The notes under the pieces: model-generated
Seen by the model: the letters and a program-made list of their open reading frames with translations, nothing else
The model's database searches: none
Told to the model about the DNA's origin: nothing
In this document: piece after piece, positions 43,587 to 53,424 of the stretch
How positions within the stretch are numbered: position 1 is the first letter of the stretch
Layout: every line of letters starts with the position of its first letter
Made by a program: the position numbers and the translations under genes
Assembly (NCBI GenBank): GCA_022562275.1
Contig: JADFPP010000003.1
Location: 20,723 to 84,722, forward strand
Origin: Bacteroidota bacterium
GTDB lineage: Bacteria > Bacteroidota > Ignavibacteria > Ignavibacteriales > Ignavibacteriaceae
Length of the DNA: 64,000 bases
Reading direction: 5' to 3'

Positions 43587-43674
43587 GTCATTCTGAATGA
43601 AGCGCAGCGAAATGAAGAATCTTTTACTTATGTTGAAGAGATTCTTCTCCCGACAAGATCGGGATCAGAATGAC
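43587..43674. repeat. composite palindromic repeat
   Basis: GTCATTCTGA (43587-43596) pairs with TCAGAATGAC (43665-43674); GAAGAATCTT pairs with AGATTCTTC; nested CCCGACAAGATCGGG on the right. Located between the dehydrogenase and HD-like genes. Same design as 38200-38279. Confidence 0.9.
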
Positions 43675-43678
43675 CCAT

Positions 43679-44860
43679 TTACAGTTTACTGATTACTTCA
43701 TCCGTTATTTGTTGTGTTGTTGCTGCTCCTTTATTTATTGCATCAGAACCACCACGTAGTTTCATCATATCATAGGTTTTTACTTTTCCTTCCTCAATAA
43801 TTTTAGCAATTGCACTACGAATGTTCACCGCTTTTTCAATTTCTCCAATATGATCGAGCATCATACAGGCGCTAAGAATCATAGCAATTGAATTTACAAT
43901 TGAAGGATTCAATTCAGCATATTTTGGGGCCGATCCATGTGTTGGTTCGAATATTGCAACTTCCTCTCCAATGTTAGCACTGCAAGCAAATCCCAAACCG
44001 CCTATCAAACCTGCAAATCCATCACTAATAATATCACCGAACATATTTTCCGCTACAAGCACACCATATATCTCCGGATTTTTAGTAAGCCACATCATTT
44101 GTGCATCGATGTTTGTATCCCATAGTTGAATGTCGGGATAATTTTTAGCAATCACTTTTGCTTCTTTCACCATCATTCCGGAAGTCTCTCTAAGCACATT
44201 AGGTTTTTCGCAAACCGTAACATTGGGGTAACCAAATTTCTTCGCATATTCAAACGCAGCGGTAATTATTCTGCGGCAGCCTTCTCTTGATACAATTCTT
44301 GTTGAAATTGCCAGATCTTCATTTCGTACATCTGCAAATTTTTTCATTTTAGGATGAGTTTCAAGTGCATCTCTCACCAACTTCGGCGGGTTTGTCCACT
44401 CGACTCCTGAGTAAAGCCCTTCTGTATTTTGTCTGAATATTACGGCATTAATCAATGGTTCCTCAAAACCATCACCTGTATTTCTTCTTATAAAATTGAG
44501 AGGATTATGTTTAAATGATTTGCAGGGACGAATACAAACATCAAGATTGAAATATTGTCTTAATCCAACAATTGGGCTGAAGTAAATAAATCCTTTATCT
44601 TTTAAAGATGGATCAAGTTCTTTAACTGCATCATCTTTGGGCTTACTTGTTATTGCTCCGAACAATCCTATTTTATACTTTTCCAGTAAGTTTACAGTCC
44701 TATCCGGAAGTGCGTTACCTTCTTTACACCAGAATTGCCAGCCAATATCCGCATGAATGTAATCAGCTTCAAAACCTACTGCATTTAATACCCTGACTGC
44801 TTCAGGAAGAACAATTTTTCCGATGCCGTCTCCAGGTAAACTTATAATGGTTCTGTTCAT
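43679..44860 (-). CDS. isocitrate/homoisocitrate-type dehydrogenase
   Basis: 393-residue beta-decarboxylating dehydrogenase (NAD(P)-dependent; isocitrate, homoisocitrate and isopropylmalate family). Motifs: SLPGDGIGKIVLPEA, GAITSKPKDDAV, LDVCIRPCKSF, IFRQNTEGLYSGVEW, CEKPNVLRETSG, the Mg-binding Asp residues in AENMFGDIISDGFAGLIGGLG and the nucleotide loop EPTHGSAPKYA. Length and the NTEGLYSG block fit isocitrate or homoisocitrate dehydrogenases rather than LeuB. First gene of the cluster running down to citF; product would be 2-oxoglutarate or 2-oxoadipate. Confidence 0.88.
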   Translation of the reverse strand: MNRTIISLPGDGIGKIVLPEAVRVLNAVGFEADYIHADIGWQFWCKEGNALPDRTVNLLEKYKIGLFGAITSKPKDDAVKELDPSLKDKGFIYFSPIVGLRQYFNLDVCIRPCKSFKHNPLNFIRRNTGDGFEEPLINAVIFRQNTEGLYSGVEWTNPPKLVRDALETHPKMKKFADVRNEDLAISTRIVSREGCRRIITAAFEYAKKFGYPNVTVCEKPNVLRETSGMMVKEAKVIAKNYPDIQLWDTNIDAQMMWLTKNPEIYGVLVAENMFGDIISDGFAGLIGGLGFACSANIGEEVAIFEPTHGSAPKYAELNPSIVNSIAMILSACMMLDHIGEIEKAVNIRSAIAKIIEEGKVKTYDMMKLRGGSDAINKGAATTQQITDEVISKL

Positions 44861-45082
44861 TATGAACTTCCTTTTAAATGTTAGAAAAGTAATTTAAACT
44901 TATAGAAATGGAATTATGTAATCAAGAAAATTAGGTTAGTTTGATGCAAGCAGATGATATTTATTTGATAATTGTTTGTATAACTGTGTAATGTGAAATA
45001 TCTTAGCAGTATATATTTTAAAATAAAAGTGTTAAATTATGGTTAAAGTAATTACGTATTAAAAATAAATGCCTAATCTTCT

Positions 45083-48000
45083 ATGATTCTATCCGAATCC
45101 ATAAATAAAGATGAACTTACTATTGATCCCGATGAAGTAAATAACCTGCGGATGCTACTTGATGAACTTATTTCGCAAAATCTTCTTAGTGAGAAATATC
45201 AGGATCTGCTGGGTCGATTAAGCGAATCGTTCTTGAAACTGGTACAGGAAAGTACAGATTTAAAACTACTTACAGCTTCTTCTCATGATGTAATATTCAG
45301 AATATCAAAAACAGGAAAATTACTTTTTATAACTCCTTCCTGTGAAGAACTTTTAGGATATAGTGTGGATGAAGTTGTGGGCAGATCTTTTGCTAACTAT
45401 GTCTGTATGGATAAATTGGCATTCACAATTAAATCAATGACAATATTACTTAGGGGTAAAGATTTTACTGCCTTTGAAACAGACCTGCTTCACAAAAATG
45501 GTTCAACAATTCCGGTGGAAATAACAGGTCGCATTGTTGAGGCTAATGGGCATCGAATGGGACAGGGCACAATCCGGAATATTTCCAAAATACTGATAGC
45601 TGAAGAAAAACTCCGTTCCTCTGAAGACACATTTAAAACAGTGTGGGAAAATTCGTACGATGGTATGAGGATAACCGATGAAGACGGCTTAATCTATTTA
45701 TGTAACGATGCATATACAAAGATGATAGGTAAATCACGATCTGAAATAGAGGGACAGTCAATCTCATCGCTTTATAATGAAGAAAAAGGGATAGTAATAT
45801 TAAATGATTATAAAAAGGATTTTAATTCCGGGAATATCAAAACAAAATATGAATCAACACTTTATTTATGGAATGATTATGTAAAAGAATTTGAAATTTC
45901 TAATTCATTTATAAAAGGTATTGACAACAAAAAATACATTTACAGTGTTTTTAAAGACATTGCATCTCAAAAAGAAAATGAAAAATTAATTCAAAAGAAA
46001 GATAAATTACTTCAGGGTATTGCAGAAGCAACCAAGGCACTAATCTCCTCGAAAGAACAGGAAGAAGGGTTTAACCATGTACTTGGTATTCTGGGAATGG
46101 CAGCCGATGTTGACAGAGTATATATTTTTCAACATCAGGTTAATAGGGATACTGATGAGATGTATTTTAGTTTGATATATGAGTGGGCTGCAGAGGGGAC
46201 GGAAGCTCAGATAAGAAATCCGGAATTTCAAAAAATTTCATATTCACGCTTTTCCGCACTAAATTTTTATGAAAAATTCTCAAATGGAAATACACTAAAA
46301 TTTGTTATTAAAGATCTCCCCAAAAGTTATCGGGAAGCATTTATTGATAAGAATATTAAATCAATCATTCTTGTACCAATTATGATTGATAATGTTTATT
46401 GGGGTTTTATAGGATTTGACGATATGGAAGAGGACCGTATTTGGAGCGATAATGAAGAATCAACTTTAATTACCATGGCTTCCACAATCGGGGCAGTGAT
46501 AAGAAGAAATATTTTCAGAGATATTTTACTTAGAAACAATGATGAACTGGATAAAGCAGTAAAAAAAGCAAAGAACACCACACAGGCAAAAAGTGAGTTC
46601 CTTGCATTAATGAGTCATGAAATACGAACCCCGATGAATGGTGTTATCGGTATGACAGGATTACTTTTAGATACTGATCTTGATGAAGTTCAGAAAGAAT
46701 ATGTTGACACTATACGCCTGAGCGGGGAACAGCTCTTATTTATAATTAACGATCTTCTTGACTTCTCAAAAATTGAATCAAAAAAACTGGATCTTGAGAA
46801 TAAACCTTTTGATTTAAGAGAATGTATTGAGGACTCTCTTGATTTATTAGCTTCGAAAGCTGCCGAAAAAAATCTGGAGCTTATTAATTACTTTAGCAGG
46901 GAAACACCGGCAGTTATAACCGGCGATGTAACAAGATTACGCCAAATTCTTATGAACCTTGTTGGTAACGCCATTAAATTTACAGATGATGGGGAAATCT
47001 TAATCTCCGTATCTTCGGAGGAATTAGAATTTAATAAGCACAAAATTAGTTTTTCTGTGAAAGATACAGGAATAGGCATACCCAAAGATAAAATGGACCG
47101 CTTATTTAAACCATTCAGCCAGGTCGATTCATCTACTTCAAGACATTATGGTGGAACGGGACTTGGGTTAATTATAAGCCAGCGCCTTACAACATTGATG
47201 AATGGAAATATGTCCGTTCAAAGTGAAGAGGGCAAGGGCACTACATTTTTCTTCGATATTATTGTCGAAAGTCTAATAGACGAATCAAAGTTTTATCAAT
47301 ATAATGCTCTTCCGGTATTTGAAAACAAAAACATTCTGTTAATTGAAAAAAATCTGAGCGGACTTGAAGTAATGGAAAAGCAGTTAAAAAATTGGGGAAT
47401 GAACCCTAAGTGTTTTTCAGATAATAATTCAGCCCGGGAATATTTTATAAATAATAATGGTATCGATGGCATAATAATCGATTTGAAATCCCTCGATTTT
47501 AATATATTGGAATTCATTCATCAAATTAGAAATAAAAACACGATGAAAAAAATTCCAATTATCTTGTTTTCTTATGTAGGTGATCAACTGGAAAATATTA
47601 CAAGTTTAAATGATGAATTTATACGGATAATCGGAAAACCTGTACGAAGTAAAACATTGCATCAAACTCTATTTAAGCTTTTTAATAATATTGCTGATCA
47701 GTCAATAGAAGAACCAGTAATAGAGGATTCAACAACACCTTCAGAAAAATCCACTCCTTTAAATGTTCTGTTGGTTGAGGATAATATTGTAAATCAAAAA
47801 GTAGCTTCAAGAATATTGGAAAAATTAGGATTTAAACCGGACATAGCGAATAACGGTCTGGAGGCAATTCATGAAATTAATTCGAAAGACTATGATATTA
47901 TTTTAATGGATTTATTAATGCCAAAGTTAGACGGTATTGAAACAACAAAAAGAATAAGGAGTATGCTTGCAGGAAAGAAAATTCCAAAAATAATTGCAAT

Positions 48001-48547
48001 GACGGCAGATACAATGATGAATAGCAGGGAAGCCTGCATTAATGCCGGGATGGATGATTATTTAAATAAGCCGATTAACGTTGAAGAAATTAAGACACTC
48101 ATGTATAAATGGCAGGCAAATATAGAAAAAGAAAAAGCAATATGCCTCGATGAAACAAAAAAAACAACTTCGGATACGCATATTATTGATGAAAGCAATA
48201 TTACGTTTATTAATGAAGTACAGACAAAGGAAGACATAGATTTCTTAATAGAAATTTTTGATATTTATATAAAAGAATTACCAATTCTAATTGTTGAAAT
48301 TGATAATGCCATAAATAATAATGATTATGATAAATTAAAATTCTTTACCCATAAATTAAATGGCAGCGCTCTTACTTTAGGCATTGAAAGTATAGCAGAA
48401 CATTGTTTTGCCATAGAATCTGCTGCAACGGATCAGGTAGTAGATAGCAGGGTGCATGAATTAAATGCAATTCTTCGAACGCATGTTGAAAAAGTTATTG
48501 AAGAACTAAAAGTATTACGAGAAAAGTATTTTAATCTGAAATCCTGA
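45083..48547 (+). CDS. multidomain hybrid sensor histidine kinase
   Basis: 1154 residues, apparently cytoplasmic. Order: N-terminal helical segment (1-55), two PAS domains (about 58-175 with [19 protein letters not shown]; about 180-300 with [20 protein letters not shown]), a GAF domain (about 310-475), HisKA with the H-box [16 protein letters not shown] (His about 513), ATPase domain ([28 protein letters not shown]), a first receiver lacking the acidic pair (LLIEKN) and probably inactive, a second canonical receiver ([32 protein letters not shown]) and a C-terminal Hpt domain with [13 protein letters not shown]. Likely feeds a phosphorelay to an output regulator elsewhere. Confidence 0.93.
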   Translation: MILSESINKDELTIDPDEVNNLRMLLDELISQNLLSEKYQDLLGRLSESFLKLVQESTDLKLLTASSHDVIFRISKTGKLLFITPSCEELLGYSVDEVVGRSFANYVCMDKLAFTIKSMTILLRGKDFTAFETDLLHKNGSTIPVEITGRIVEANGHRMGQGTIRNISKILIAEEKLRSSEDTFKTVWENSYDGMRITDEDGLIYLCNDAYTKMIGKSRSEIEGQSISSLYNEEKGIVILNDYKKDFNSGNIKTKYESTLYLWNDYVKEFEISNSFIKGIDNKKYIYSVFKDIASQKENEKLIQKKDKLLQGIAEATKALISSKEQEEGFNHVLGILGMAADVDRVYIFQHQVNRDTDEMYFSLIYEWAAEGTEAQIRNPEFQKISYSRFSALNFYEKFSNGNTLKFVIKDLPKSYREAFIDKNIKSIILVPIMIDNVYWGFIGFDDMEEDRIWSDNEESTLITMASTIGAVIRRNIFRDILLRNNDELDKAVKKAKNTTQAKSEFLALMSHEIRTPMNGVIGMTGLLLDTDLDEVQKEYVDTIRLSGEQLLFIINDLLDFSKIESKKLDLENKPFDLRECIEDSLDLLASKAAEKNLELINYFSRETPAVITGDVTRLRQILMNLVGNAIKFTDDGEILISVSSEELEFNKHKISFSVKDTGIGIPKDKMDRLFKPFSQVDSSTSRHYGGTGLGLIISQRLTTLMNGNMSVQSEEGKGTTFFFDIIVESLIDESKFYQYNALPVFENKNILLIEKNLSGLEVMEKQLKNWGMNPKCFSDNNSAREYFINNNGIDGIIIDLKSLDFNILEFIHQIRNKNTMKKIPIILFSYVGDQLENITSLNDEFIRIIGKPVRSKTLHQTLFKLFNNIADQSIEEPVIEDSTTPSEKSTPLNVLLVEDNIVNQKVASRILEKLGFKPDIANNGLEAIHEINSKDYDIILMDLLMPKLDGIETTKRIRSMLAGKKIPKIIAMTADTMMNSREACINAGMDDYLNKPINVEEIKTLMYKWQANIEKEKAICLDETKKTTSDTHIIDESNITFINEVQTKEDIDFLIEIFDIYIKELPILIVEIDNAINNNDYDKLKFFTHKLNGSALTLGIESIAEHCFAIESAATDQVVDSRVHELNAILRTHVEKVIEELKVLREKYFNLKS

Positions 48548-48595
48548 TATTACTGTTATATTTTTTACCTGCCAATTTTCACAAAAATTTATTCT

Positions 48596-49558
48596 ATGAA
48601 TGATACTTTCAAAATAATAGAACCTGCACCGCTGAATAAGACAATTACTCTTACACAAGATGAGATTAATTGTTACAGAAAAAAATTAATACATCTGGAT
48701 AAAAAAGTTAAACCCGAACAAATAGAAGATAAAATCATATTGCAAAATACAGAAGATGCGATTGATTATTTGCCGGACAATTTTGTCGATCTGATGTTTA
48801 TCGATCCGCCGTATAATCTTTACAAAAAATTTAACAGCACTTCGTTTAAGAGTATGAAACGATTTAAATATGAAGATTGGTTTGAATCATGGTTCTCGAA
48901 ACTTATTAGAACTCTTAAGGAAACAGCATCGGTATATATTTGTGGTGATTGGAAATCATCAAATGCAGTTTTAAATGTTGGTATGAAATATTTAATTGTA
49001 AGGAACAGAATTACCTGGGAAAGAGAAAAAGGCAGAGGGGCAAAAAAGAACTGGAAAAATTGTTCAGAAGATATCTGGTTTTTTACTAAAAGTGATAATT
49101 TTACATTTAATCTCAAAGATATAAAACTGAGAAGAAAAGTACTTGCTCCATATAAGGACGAATCCGGGAATCCGAAGGATTGGATTAACATAGGAAGTAG
49201 CCATTTTCGGGATACCGCCCCATCAAATTTATGGACTGACATTTCAGTTCCGTTTTGGTCCATGCCGGAAAATACTGATCATCCAACCCAAAAGCCCGAA
49301 AAACTATTGGCAAAAATTATTCTAGCCGGCAGTAACAAAGGCGAAATAGTTTTTGATCCGTTTTTAGGCTCGGGTACAACAGCAGCAGTTGCTAAGAAAC
49401 TGGAGAGAAATTTTAGCGGTATTGAGATGGATGAATATTATTGCTGTCTATCACAAAAAAGATTAGAATTGGCCGAAGAGAACAAAGAAATTCAGGGTTA
49501 TAAAAACGGAGTTTTTTGGGAAAGAAATACCCTCAGAGATCAGAGAAAGAAAAAATAG
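48596..49558 (+). CDS. site-specific DNA-methyltransferase (beta class, adenine-N6 or cytosine-N4)
   Basis: 320 residues. Catalytic motif IV FIDPPYNLYKKF comes first (about residue 68), and SAM-binding motif I FDPFLGSGTTAAVAKK near the C-terminus, the beta-class order. HPTQKPEKLLAKII precedes motif I as is usual. The N-terminal 55 residues are poorly defined. No restriction endonuclease or specificity gene lies nearby, so it is an orphan methyltransferase, perhaps regulatory or the remainder of a restriction-modification system. Recognition site cannot be read from sequence. Confidence 0.9.
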   Translation: MNDTFKIIEPAPLNKTITLTQDEINCYRKKLIHLDKKVKPEQIEDKIILQNTEDAIDYLPDNFVDLMFIDPPYNLYKKFNSTSFKSMKRFKYEDWFESWFSKLIRTLKETASVYICGDWKSSNAVLNVGMKYLIVRNRITWEREKGRGAKKNWKNCSEDIWFFTKSDNFTFNLKDIKLRRKVLAPYKDESGNPKDWINIGSSHFRDTAPSNLWTDISVPFWSMPENTDHPTQKPEKLLAKIILAGSNKGEIVFDPFLGSGTTAAVAKKLERNFSGIEMDEYYCCLSQKRLELAEENKEIQGYKNGVFWERNTLRDQRKKK

Positions 49559-49639
49559 GTTGGACGATCAGTTATTTGTACTATCCCGTTTAATATTTTA
49601 AAAAAAATTAATTGTTTGAATCTTGCTATTTAAAGAATT

Positions 49640-49726
<87 letters not shown>

Positions 49727-49816
49727 TAAAATTTTAAACAAGAATATAATACTTTATATTTTAAGCCTTCATTTTCTCACAGACATCAATTAAAAACCTG
49801 TTCAGCAAGAATTATT

Positions 49817-50116
49817 TCAAGCATCTTTGCTGTAATTAACAGAGATTACAGTAATGCTGTTATGAAAAAGCATTAAATCATTATTCAATTCTTTACCTGC
49901 TTTTGTATTCATTAACTTATTCATCTCATCTATAGATGTAGCAGAAACTTCACAAAAATGACTATACTTTGTTTCCAGAAGAAAATTGCTTTCTACTCTG
50001 GCAACCATAATATCATCTCCTGTAATTTCTTTAAGATGATTTACTGTTACCTCTTCAAAATGTTTCAAAACATTTTCGTCATCACTTTTATGCAGGAAGA
50101 AGAGTAATTTATACAT
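49817..50116 (-). CDS. small hypothetical protein
   Basis: 99 residues from the ATG at 50116, chosen because that ATG overlaps the stop of the upstream lipoprotein gene by one base (TAATG), suggesting translational coupling; a TTG two codons earlier is less likely. Predicted ferredoxin-like alpha/beta layout: MYKLLFFLHKSDDENVLKHF at the start and LMLFHNSITVISVNYS at the end, somewhat like EthD or stress-responsive barrel proteins. No family was firmly recognised. Confidence 0.65.
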   Translation of the reverse strand: MYKLLFFLHKSDDENVLKHFEEVTVNHLKEITGDDIMVARVESNFLLETKYSHFCEVSATSIDEMNKLMNTKAGKELNNDLMLFHNSITVISVNYSKDA

Positions 50117-51294
50117 TAGCAATCTATTGAAAATGAAGAGATGATATCGTTATATAATTTTTTGTTATTACCGTAAGTATATTTGGGTACTTCTAGAATT
50201 AGAATAAATGATTTATCTCCACAGGAATGTTCAAATAACTGAATAAAATTATTTCCTGCTTCAATCATCTTCGTCGATCGGATCTGGTACTTACCTTTTG
50301 TGAACTGACCAAAATTATATTTTACGAATTGGGTTCCGTTGGTTCCTTTTGGTAACGGGATAACGGTAATTTGTGATCCAAGTTTTTCATTGATATATCT
50401 ATAACCATCTAATTTACTTTTTAAATGTTCTGTTATTGAAATTCGGATTGCATCATTCCAATCGAAATTTAGTGGTAGCAGAAATCCATTCATCTTTGCT
50501 TTATCATTTTCTTTTTTATTCTGATCTTTGCTGATTGAATCCGCGCCTTCGTTTTTGAATGACTCGATAGTTAACTCAGGTTTTTCTATTTTCCACGATG
50601 CATTCGATATTTCATTCAATACAAAATTTGAAAAAATATTTTTATTGCTGATGTATCTGTGCTCTTTACTATTGTAAATAAAAGTATCTGTATTATTATT
50701 TATTTTAGCTCGTGATTTAGAAGTAATTCGGGTTACAATACTCGTATCGGTAATACTTTTTATTTCCTGATCATAGATATTATTTTCATTTACAAACCTG
50801 TTAAATGAACGAAATACCAAATAAAATTTTCCATCTATATATTTATAAAGGGAAAGCCTTGATAATTTTAAGAAATCTTTAGTGATAAAATTTTCTGATG
50901 CAACCAAAAACTGTTTAGCTGAAATAGTTTGCCATTTAGTAACTATATTTCCATTTAGTGAGTTGTCGCGTAAATAAAGGTTTAAATACTCATCATAAAC
51001 TGAAAGCAGGTTGTATAAAGGATTTGGATATTCAATCAATACAAAATAAAATTTAGTACCTGATTTGGTAATAATGCTATCTATTGTTAATCGGTGGTAA
51101 GCAGCATTAATTGGTGAATTTGAATTCACCATCCCCGATAAATTGTTATTTGCTTTTTCACTTCCCCATAAAGCATCTATTACCAGTTTATGTAGAGCAG
51201 GGCCACTGACCTTTTGTTGAACTTCGTTTTCCTGCTTGTTGCAGCTCACGGTAAACAGAACAGTAAGCAGTATGATTAGAAAAAGCTTTGACAT
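50116..51294 (-). CDS. hypothetical lipoprotein
   Basis: 392 residues with a type II signal MSKLFLIILLTVLFTVSC (lipobox TVSC). The rest is a mixed alpha/beta protein with no recognised domain; a Lys/Glu/Asn-rich linker (residues about 255-275) separates two parts, the second starting GFLLPLNFDWNDAIRISITE and ending with ILILEVPKYTYGNNKK. Probably anchored in the outer membrane facing the periplasm. Likely co-transcribed with the small downstream gene, with which it overlaps by one base. Confidence 0.65.
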   Translation of the reverse strand: MSKLFLIILLTVLFTVSCNKQENEVQQKVSGPALHKLVIDALWGSEKANNNLSGMVNSNSPINAAYHRLTIDSIITKSGTKFYFVLIEYPNPLYNLLSVYDEYLNLYLRDNSLNGNIVTKWQTISAKQFLVASENFITKDFLKLSRLSLYKYIDGKFYLVFRSFNRFVNENNIYDQEIKSITDTSIVTRITSKSRAKINNNTDTFIYNSKEHRYISNKNIFSNFVLNEISNASWKIEKPELTIESFKNEGADSISKDQNKKENDKAKMNGFLLPLNFDWNDAIRISITEHLKSKLDGYRYINEKLGSQITVIPLPKGTNGTQFVKYNFGQFTKGKYQIRSTKMIEAGNNFIQLFEHSCGDKSFILILEVPKYTYGNNKKLYNDIISSFSIDC

Positions 51295-51417
51295 TTCTTC
51301 TTTAATATTTTAATTGTAACAAAAATAATAATTATTTTTGAATTATTTATTCAAGCAGTTATATTTAATTAAATTTGAATTATAATCTTTCAATATCCAT
51401 TATCTATTACTAATAGT

Positions 51418-53316
51418 TTGAAAAGATCTTTAATTTTATTCTCAGCCATAGTTCTGTTAATATCTAATTGTATCTATTCACAGACTGTTTCGGTTTCCCA
51501 AATTACATTAGAAGGGATTGAATTCACATTTACTGTTGCAAATCTGCCTGATAGCATTTCTTCCGCAGTTGTTGTAATTCAAAATGAAGAAAACAAGAAT
51601 GAATTTCTGTTAATTGTTTCTGCCGGTAAAATAGATACTCTTCTAACTATTAATGAATCGGGAAACTACTCCGTAACTTTTCCAGAGTTAAATATTGAAA
51701 CACTTTCCATCAGAGTGTTGCCGGGTTTATTAAGCATTATACCTCCGCTGCTTGCAATACTGATGGCACTTATTTTCAGACAGGTGATTGTTTCATTAAT
51801 GTTTGGTGTTTATATCGGTGCGGTATTTATTTATAACTACAATCCGCTAATAGCGTTACTTCGTTTAATAGATAAATATATTATCAGTGCAATATCCGAT
51901 ACTTCACATATTCAAATAATAGTTTTTACTTTGCTTTTTGGCGGAGTAATAGGTTTGATATCGAAGAGCGGGGGAACAAGAGGTATAGCAAATGTGATTA
52001 TAAGGTTTGCAAAAACCAGAAAATCAACAATGATATCTTCCTGGCTTGCGGGATTGGTTATCTTTTTTGATGATTATGCAAATACACTTATTGTTGGAAA
52101 CCTTATGCGCCCGGTAACTGATAGAATGAAAATATCCAGGGAAAAGCTTTCATTTATTGTTGATGCAACTGCAGCTCCTGTTGCAAGTGTTTTTATTATT
52201 AGTTCGTGGATAGGATTTGAAGTAGGATTAATACAGGACGGCTTAAAGATGATTGGATCAGATGCCGACGGCTACTCTACATTCTTGGCAACAATACCTT
52301 ATAGATTTTATCCTATCGCTATGCTCCTTTTTGTCTTTATAATCTCATATTTCCAAAGAGATTTTGGACCAATGTACAAAGCTGAAAGAAGGGCATGGAT
52401 AGAAGGCAGATTATTCAATAATTCAGATAGTAATCAAAAATCTTTAGACGAATTCTCTGAAATATTTGGTAATGAAGACAAAGCAAAATGGTACAATGGT
52501 ATCATTCCAATATTTATAATAATTTTTGGAACAATTATAGGACTCGTTTATACAGGAATTAGTTCGTTACAGGAACAAGGTATTAGCGACTACGGCTTGC
52601 GTGAAATAATTAGTAACTCCGATTCATATTTAGCATTGCTGTGGAGTAGTTTTACCGCTTGTATTGTTGCTGCAATAATGATTCTGTCGCAAAAAATAAT
52701 GAGTTTGAGTGAAACTATTGATGCATGGTTTCTCGGAATAAGATCAATGCTCCTTGCAATTATTATTTTAACACTTGCCTGGTCTATCGGTGCAATCACT
52801 GTTGAAATGAAAACAGCGGATTATATCATCAGTTTAATCGGTGGTGATATCAGTCCCCATTATTTACCAGTGCTGATTTTTATTATCGCAGCCATAACAA
52901 GTTTTGCAACAGGTACAAGCTGGGGAACAATGGCTATAATGATGCCTATTGTTATTCCGCTTGCACATTCGGTTGCCGGGTTAAATAATTTAGTTCCGGC
53001 AGATAGTACAATTATATTATACGGAGTGATTAGTTCAGTACTTGCCGGAAGTGTGTTCGGAGATCATTGCTCACCAATTTCCGATACAACCATCCTCAGT
53101 TCCATTGCTTCCCGTTGTAATCATGTTGATCACGTAAGAACACAGCTCCCGTATGCTCTTGTAGTTGCATTTGTTAGTATGCTTTTGGGGGATATATTAT
53201 CTGCGTATGGCTATTCTCCATATCTGTCGTTTGGATTAATTGGGATTGTACTCCTGGGTGTGGTTCTTATTTTCGGACGTAAAGTCAATCCGGAAATGGA
53301 TGGAAAGACAACCTGA
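51418..53316 (+). CDS. NhaC-family Na+/H+ antiporter with exported N-terminal domain
   Basis: 632 residues. Starts at TTG 51418, immediately after tandem stops TAATAG, followed by a signal-peptide-like MKRSLILFSAIVLLISNCIY. Residues about 25-105 form a soluble beta-rich domain (TVSVSQITLEGIEFTFTVAN), then about twelve membrane helices. Transporter motifs: FFDDYANTLIVGNLMRPVTD, ATAAPVASVFIISSWIGFE, FATGTSWGTMAIMMPIVIPL and GSVFGDHCSPISDTTILSS, the last two diagnostic of the NhaC superfamily. Would exchange Na+ for H+ (or a related solute pair such as malate/lactate) across the inner membrane. Confidence 0.88.
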   Translation: MKRSLILFSAIVLLISNCIYSQTVSVSQITLEGIEFTFTVANLPDSISSAVVVIQNEENKNEFLLIVSAGKIDTLLTINESGNYSVTFPELNIETLSIRVLPGLLSIIPPLLAILMALIFRQVIVSLMFGVYIGAVFIYNYNPLIALLRLIDKYIISAISDTSHIQIIVFTLLFGGVIGLISKSGGTRGIANVIIRFAKTRKSTMISSWLAGLVIFFDDYANTLIVGNLMRPVTDRMKISREKLSFIVDATAAPVASVFIISSWIGFEVGLIQDGLKMIGSDADGYSTFLATIPYRFYPIAMLLFVFIISYFQRDFGPMYKAERRAWIEGRLFNNSDSNQKSLDEFSEIFGNEDKAKWYNGIIPIFIIIFGTIIGLVYTGISSLQEQGISDYGLREIISNSDSYLALLWSSFTACIVAAIMILSQKIMSLSETIDAWFLGIRSMLLAIIILTLAWSIGAITVEMKTADYIISLIGGDISPHYLPVLIFIIAAITSFATGTSWGTMAIMMPIVIPLAHSVAGLNNLVPADSTIILYGVISSVLAGSVFGDHCSPISDTTILSSIASRCNHVDHVRTQLPYALVVAFVSMLLGDILSAYGYSPYLSFGLIGIVLLGVVLIFGRKVNPEMDGKTT

Positions 53317-53424
53317 TATTTTAATAATTGGTCTTAAAATCATCTCCAGCGGTTTCTTCATAATAACTGCCATTACGCAGTATAAAGATGATGCACAATA
53401 CTGAGATTGAAATTCTCATTTCAC

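Noticed and set aside
46888..47085. Minus-strand frame in the hybrid kinase ATPase domain
   Set aside because: Shadow of conserved kinase coding sequence.
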